Shown: positions 6,285-8,722 of the stretch, piece after piece
Layout of the letters: each line of letters begins with the position of its first letter
How positions within the stretch are numbered: position 1 is the stretch's first letter
DNA from: Syntrophorhabdus sp. PtaB.Bin184
Lineage (GTDB): Bacteria; Desulfobacterota; Syntrophorhabdia; Syntrophorhabdales; Syntrophorhabdaceae
DNA length: 8,722 nt
Assembly: GCA_002067555.1 (NCBI GenBank)
Contig: MVQQ01000122.1
Span: 1 to 8,722, forward strand
Direction of reading: 5' to 3'
Notes under the pieces: model-generated
Seen by the model: the letters and a program-made list of their open reading frames with translations, nothing else
What the model was told of the DNA's origin: nothing
Databases searched by the model: none
Made by a program: the position numbers and the translations under genes

Positions 6285-7115
6285 ATGGAAATCCCCTTTG
6301 GGATCAGCGAGGAAATAGGTTTCAGACGGACCATGGAGGATGAGCATGCCGTCTATCAGGACCCTGCCAGGTCTTTCTTCAGTGCCGAGATATATGACGG
6401 GCACGGGGGCAGGCAACCCGCGCAGATAGCCGCAGAGATGCTGACCCCCTGGTTTCTGCACGCCTTAGCGCGCGAGCCGGAAAGGCCGCCTGGTGAGCGC
6501 AGGGACGAGGCGGCCATCCTTCGCGAGGCCTATCTTGCCGTCGATGAACATCTCGTCGGCCGCCGCGTGCAGGCGGGGACCTGTGCTGTCCAGCTGTATC
6601 TCATCGGAGAACGGTTCCTTGCGGCAAATGTGGGCGACTCCCGGGTTGTTATCGGCACGGGGCAAGGGGCGACCGTTCTCACCGAGGACCACAAACCGGA
6701 CGCGACGGCCGAGCGGTCCCGCGTCGAAGCCCTCGGCGGAAGCGTAGTGATGCTGGGCGTCCCGAGGGTTGAGGGCATTCTGGCGGTCAGCCGGGCCCTG
6801 GGGGATGTCTGTCTCAAGCCCTACGTGAGCGCGGAGCCGCGCATAGCGGAGGGAGTGCTGGGCTCGGAGAACGACGTGGCGGTCCTCGCTTGCGACGGGG
6901 TATGGGACGTCCTGTCTCCCGGCGAAGTGATCGAAGCGGCACGGCAGGGACGGGTCCCCCGGGAAGGTGCTGAGGAGATATCGCACAAGGCCCTCGACAG
7001 GGGCAGCACGGACAATATAACCGTGATCGTGCTGGACCTGAGGGGATACACATCGACCCTGAAGAACCGGAAGATGGTTATCCAGAGGGTATACGACAGG
7101 GAACTGAGAACATAG
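6285..7115 (+). CDS. PP2C/PPM family protein Ser/Thr phosphatase
   Basis: This 276-residue cytosolic phosphatase carries the complete PPM motif series: RRTMED (14-19), YDGHGG (37-42), GTCA (98-101), ANVGDSR (114-120), LTEDHKPD (132-139), VSRALGD (168-174), CDGVWDV (203-209) and STDNIT (241-246). The metal-binding Asp residues expected in these motifs (D19, D38, D204, D243) are all present, so it should be an active Mn/Mg-dependent phosphatase of phospho-Ser/Thr. DGHGG, SRALGD and CDGxWD resemble eukaryotic PP2C more than the usual bacterial PrpC/Stp form with DGMGG. A tail of about 24 residues follows the domain. The start at 6285 is right because the first motif begins at residue 14; a later Met would lose it. 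No kinase, receptor or FHA protein is in the window, so the substrate is unknown. Confidence 0.92.
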   Translation: MEIPFGISEEIGFRRTMEDEHAVYQDPARSFFSAEIYDGHGGRQPAQIAAEMLTPWFLHALAREPERPPGERRDEAAILREAYLAVDEHLVGRRVQAGTCAVQLYLIGERFLAANVGDSRVVIGTGQGATVLTEDHKPDATAERSRVEALGGSVVMLGVPRVEGILAVSRALGDVCLKPYVSAEPRIAEGVLGSENDVAVLACDGVWDVLSPGEVIEAARQGRVPREGAEEISHKALDRGSTDNITVIVLDLRGYTSTLKNRKMVIQRVYDRELRT

Positions 7116-7142
7116 TTCCAGGTTCCAGGTCAAGAACCAGGG
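7115..7142. repeat. Heptad repeat directly after the phosphatase gene
   Basis: Two exact GTTCCAG units (7115-7121 and 7122-7128) begin on the last base of the phosphatase stop codon and are followed by more degenerate 7-nt units to about 7142. GGTTC (7121-7125) can pair with GAACC (7134-7138), giving a weak 5-bp stem without a T-run, so I do not call a terminator. The unit differs in sequence from the left arrays but shares the 7-nt period and the position beside a gene end. Confidence 0.55.
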
Positions 7143-7175
7143 GGCGTGGAACACAGAAGCATTTTCAGGGAAGCC

Positions 7176-7180
7176 GGAGG
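7176..7180 (+). promoter_or_regulatory. Ribosome-binding site very close to the LysE-type start
   Basis: GGAGG ends only 2 nt before the ATG at 7183, closer than the usual 5-9 nt. No other in-frame start is close enough upstream, and the family motif SPGPD falls where expected from this ATG. The tight spacing may lower expression. Confidence 0.5.
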
Positions 7181-7182
7181 AT

Positions 7183-7818
7183 ATGGAGAACAGTCTTGCT
7201 ATTATCGGAACGATCGCGTTCGTTCACCTCCTCGGCGCCATGAGCCCCGGGCCGGATCTTGCCATGTCAGTGCGCAATTCCCTGACCTATTCACGAAGGA
7301 CGGGGATATTCACGGCCATCGGGTTCGGGCTGGGTGTAGCCGTTCATGTTGCCTACTGCATAGCCGGGATAGCCGTCGTGATCGCGAGATCCATCCTTGT
7401 CTTCAGCACGATCAAGTATCTGGGGGCGGCATATTTGCTGTACATAGGGATACGGTCGGTCGTCAGCCGGCAGTCCGGGATGGAGGCGGACGCGGTGAGA
7501 AAGAAAGAAGACATCTCTCCCGTTAGGGCGGTCCGCATGGGGTTTCTCACGAACATCCTGAACCCCAAGGCGACACTCTTTTTCCTGGGCCTCTTCACCG
7601 TCGTCATATCCCCTGCTTCACCCCCTCCCCGTTCCGTTCTTGTGATCGCCGGCCTTGTCATGGTGATGGATACCATGCTGTGGTTCAGTTTCGTGGCCCT
7701 TTTTCTCAACCAGAGGCACGTGAGATCCTTTTTTGAGAGATTCCAGAGGTACTTCAACAGGGTCTTCGGGGGATTACTCATCCTTCTGAGCATAAAAATA
7801 GCCTTTTCCCGCGATTAG
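7183..7818 (+). CDS. LysE/RhtB family translocator (amino-acid exporter)
   Basis: The 211-residue inner-membrane protein belongs to the LysE superfamily, whose members export amino acids or related small molecules. The family signature SPGPD lies at 21-25 in the first hydrophobic helix, and the second conserved point, NPKA, is at 127-130. Hydrophobic stretches suggest about six membrane segments: near 5-28, 42-66, 72-92, 130-145, 152-176 and 194-208. A charged loop rich in Lys, Glu and Asp (about 99-117) separates the two halves. The substrate cannot be read from the sequence; homoserine, threonine, lysine and others are exported by relatives. It starts 67 nt after the phosphatase gene with no clear promoter or terminator between, so it may be read from the phosphatase transcript. 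Functional linkage to that gene is unproven. Confidence 0.9.
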   Translation: MENSLAIIGTIAFVHLLGAMSPGPDLAMSVRNSLTYSRRTGIFTAIGFGLGVAVHVAYCIAGIAVVIARSILVFSTIKYLGAAYLLYIGIRSVVSRQSGMEADAVRKKEDISPVRAVRMGFLTNILNPKATLFFLGLFTVVISPASPPPRSVLVIAGLVMVMDTMLWFSFVALFLNQRHVRSFFERFQRYFNRVFGGLLILLSIKIAFSRD

Positions 7819-7847
7819 CCGCCCCGGAGAGAGGCGACGCAAAGGTG

Positions 7848-7876
7848 GTGACAGGCGTCCCTCGACGTGCTATAGT
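7848..7876 (+). promoter_or_regulatory. Sigma-70-type promoter of the satP gene
   Basis: GTGACA (7848-7853, 5 of 6 to TTGACA) and TATAGT (7871-7876, 5 of 6) are separated by exactly 17 nt. The -10 box is extended by TGC directly upstream (7868-7870). This is the best two-box promoter in the window. Transcription would start near 7883, giving a 5' leader of about 115 nt before the ATG at 7998. The leader includes short inverted repeats (for example CGGG/CCCG at 7882-7891 and GACA/TGTC at 7938-7950), but I recognise no riboswitch class. Confidence 0.65.
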
Positions 7877-7981
7877 GAATGCGGGTTCCCGTCCGGAAAC
7901 TCAAGGGTTTTTAAAGCGCATAAGGCAAAGAAGGAAAGACAGGGTTTGTCCTGAAGGGGTGGTGGAATCTATTGACCATCA

Positions 7982-7990
7982 TAAGGAGGA
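7982..7990 (+). promoter_or_regulatory. Strong Shine-Dalgarno that fixes the satP start
   Basis: TAAGGAGGA at 7982-7990 is nearly the full anti-Shine-Dalgarno complement, and its GGAGG core ends 8 nt before the ATG at 7998. It decides between this start and a GTG at 7845, which would add about 50 residues foreign to the family and would lie across the promoter. Confidence 0.85.
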
Positions 7991-7997
7991 GTCTGTC

Positions 7998-8555
7998 ATG
8001 GAAGAAAAGCTTGCTAACCCCGCACCACTCGGCCTCATGGGATTCGGTATGACCACTGTACTTCTGAACATCCACAACGCGGGGTTTTTCCCCGTAGGAT
8101 CGATGATCCTCGCAATGGGGGCCTTTTACGGAGGTCTTGCCCAGATCATTGCGGGCATTCTGGAGTATAAGAAGGGAAACACCTTCGGTGTGACGGCCTT
8201 CACCTCGTACGGCCTTTTCTGGTGGACCCTTGTATTCATTCTCGTTTTCAAGGGACTTCCCGGGAACCCCGAATCCTTCATGGGATGGTACCTCTTCATG
8301 TGGGGCCTGTTCACCTTCTTCATGTGGTTCGGCACGTGGGGCAAGAACAGGGGCATACAGTTCGTGTTCCTGAGCCTTTTTATCCTCTTCTGGCTTCTTG
8401 CCATCCGTGACTGGACGGGCAGCACCGCCATCGGCACCCTTGCCGGATGGGAAGGTATCATCTGCGGCCTTTCCGCCGTCTACCTGGCAATGGCCGAGGT
8501 CCTCAACGAGGTTCACGGAAGGACCGTCCTTCCCATAGGGGAGATAAAGAAGTAA
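7998..8555 (+). CDS. satP: SatP/YaaH (GPR1/FUN34) acetate-succinate transporter
   Basis: The 185-residue inner-membrane protein begins with the family signature NPAPLGL at 7-13 and continues MGFGMTT (14-20), almost word for word like E. coli SatP (YaaH). Other shared blocks are LEYKKGNTFG (55-64), TAFTSYG (66-72), AGWEGIICG (149-157), LAMAEVLNE (163-171) and the ending GRTVLPIGE (174-182). Six membrane helices are expected, roughly at 10-30, 36-56, 64-84, 96-113, 119-137 and 145-166. Characterised relatives carry acetate and succinate across the inner membrane; F16 and Y71 appear to match residues reported to narrow the pore. In an anaerobe it may take up or release acetate; direction is not shown. 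The start at 7998 is set by a strong ribosome site, and the gene has its own promoter. Confidence 0.95.
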   Translation: MEEKLANPAPLGLMGFGMTTVLLNIHNAGFFPVGSMILAMGAFYGGLAQIIAGILEYKKGNTFGVTAFTSYGLFWWTLVFILVFKGLPGNPESFMGWYLFMWGLFTFFMWFGTWGKNRGIQFVFLSLFILFWLLAIRDWTGSTAIGTLAGWEGIICGLSAVYLAMAEVLNEVHGRTVLPIGEIKK

Positions 8556-8558
8556 AGA

Positions 8559-8603
8559 CAGCTTGAACAGCTTGAACCGTTCAAACCGCTTGAACGTCAT
8601 CGC
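8559..8603. repeat. Nonanucleotide tandem repeat after satP
   Basis: The 9-nt unit (C)(A/C)G(C/T)T(T/C)(G/A)AA is repeated at 8559-8567, 8568-8576, 8577-8585 and 8586-8594, and the next unit decays. Within it CGTTCAA (8578-8584) and TTGAACG (8590-8596) form a perfect 7-bp stem with a 5-nt loop. There is no T-run after the stem, so it is not a standard terminator. The array begins 3 nt after the satP stop codon. Confidence 0.65.
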
Positions 8604-8722
8604 ATCTTCTGAGGACCCTGTGCCTCCGTTCTTAACGATCAAGGGGCTGCTATGATAAAAGTCAACAGTTAATGTCTACCAGCTCTCTTTTTCTTTCACC
8701 TCACATCTCTCTCGCACGAGGC
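8604..8722. other. Non-coding right edge
   Basis: About 120 bp after the nonamer repeat contain no gene that I can support. GAGG (8611-8614) and CCTC (8623-8626) could form a weak 4-bp hairpin followed by a short T-rich stretch, too little to call a terminator. The last 50 bases are pyrimidine-rich (TCTCTTTTTCTTTCACC-like). Confidence 0.4.
8629..8656 (+). promoter_or_regulatory. Possible extended -10 promoter reading out of the window
   Basis: TATGAT at 8651-8656 (5 of 6) is preceded directly by TGC (8648-8650), the extended -10 form. The upstream TTCTTA at 8629-8634 is a poor -35 (3 of 6) with a 16-nt spacer. If real, it would drive a gene beyond the right edge. Confidence 0.3.

Noticed and set aside
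6465..7154. Minus-strand open frame antisense to the phosphatase gene
   Set aside because: It is a shadow of an intact PP2C gene; the translation has no family features.
7845..7997. Upstream GTG start that would extend satP by about 50 residues
   Set aside because: The extension would lie across the promoter, is not found in the family, and the ATG at 7998 has a near-perfect ribosome site.
6285..8555. Phosphatase, exporter and acetate transporter as one signalling or transport system
   Set aside because: satP has its own promoter, the families are functionally unrelated and nothing in the sequence links them beyond shared orientation.
7911..8642. Minus-strand open frame antisense to satP
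   Set aside because: It begins beyond the nonamer repeat and is a shadow of satP; its repetitive N-terminus is just the translated repeat.

Overview
The window is GC-rich and densely coded and reads as ordinary bacterial chromosome. The layout (xseB-ispA-dxs followed by tlyA, DUF4416, yicC, gmk and rpoZ) suggests a Gram-negative bacterium of the former Deltaproteobacteria, perhaps a syntrophic or sulfate-reducer-like anaerobe. That placement is inference from gene content and order; there is no rRNA or other marker to fix it. No transposase, phage gene, CRISPR array, tRNA or rRNA was seen.

Left and centre (about 165-6190, minus strand): one compact eight-gene run read right to left: xseB, ispA, dxs, tlyA, a DUF4416 gene, yicC, gmk, rpoZ. 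Six of the seven junctions overlap (by 1, 1, 19, 31, 11 and 20 nt); the seventh has a 9-nt gap. It looks like a single transcript, starting at a promoter just upstream of xseB and ending at an intrinsic terminator beyond rpoZ. Its genes cover the first step of the MEP isoprenoid pathway (Dxs), a short-chain prenyl diphosphate synthase (IspA), the small subunit of exonuclease VII, rRNA methylation (TlyA), a YicC-type endoribonuclease, GMP phosphorylation and the RNA polymerase omega subunit.

Right (6285-8555, plus strand): three genes diverge from the operon. They encode a PP2C/PPM phosphatase with eukaryote-like motifs, a LysE/RhtB-type exporter, and a SatP/YaaH acetate-succinate transporter very like the enterobacterial protein. 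The last has its own good sigma-70-type promoter and a roughly 115-nt leader. These three do not form an obvious pathway.

The most distinctive non-coding signal is a set of short-period tandem repeats, mostly 7 nt and once 9 nt, in non-coding DNA near gene ends: two inverted heptad arrays beyond rpoZ, a heptad array starting on the stop codon of the phosphatase gene, and a nonamer array 3 nt after satP. The operon terminator shares one of these heptad units, and the rpoZ stop codon is the loop of a perfect 11-bp palindrome. I found no convincing new multi-gene system. The repeats, the possibly leaderless divergent promoters and a few motif substitutions in core enzymes are the points worth following.
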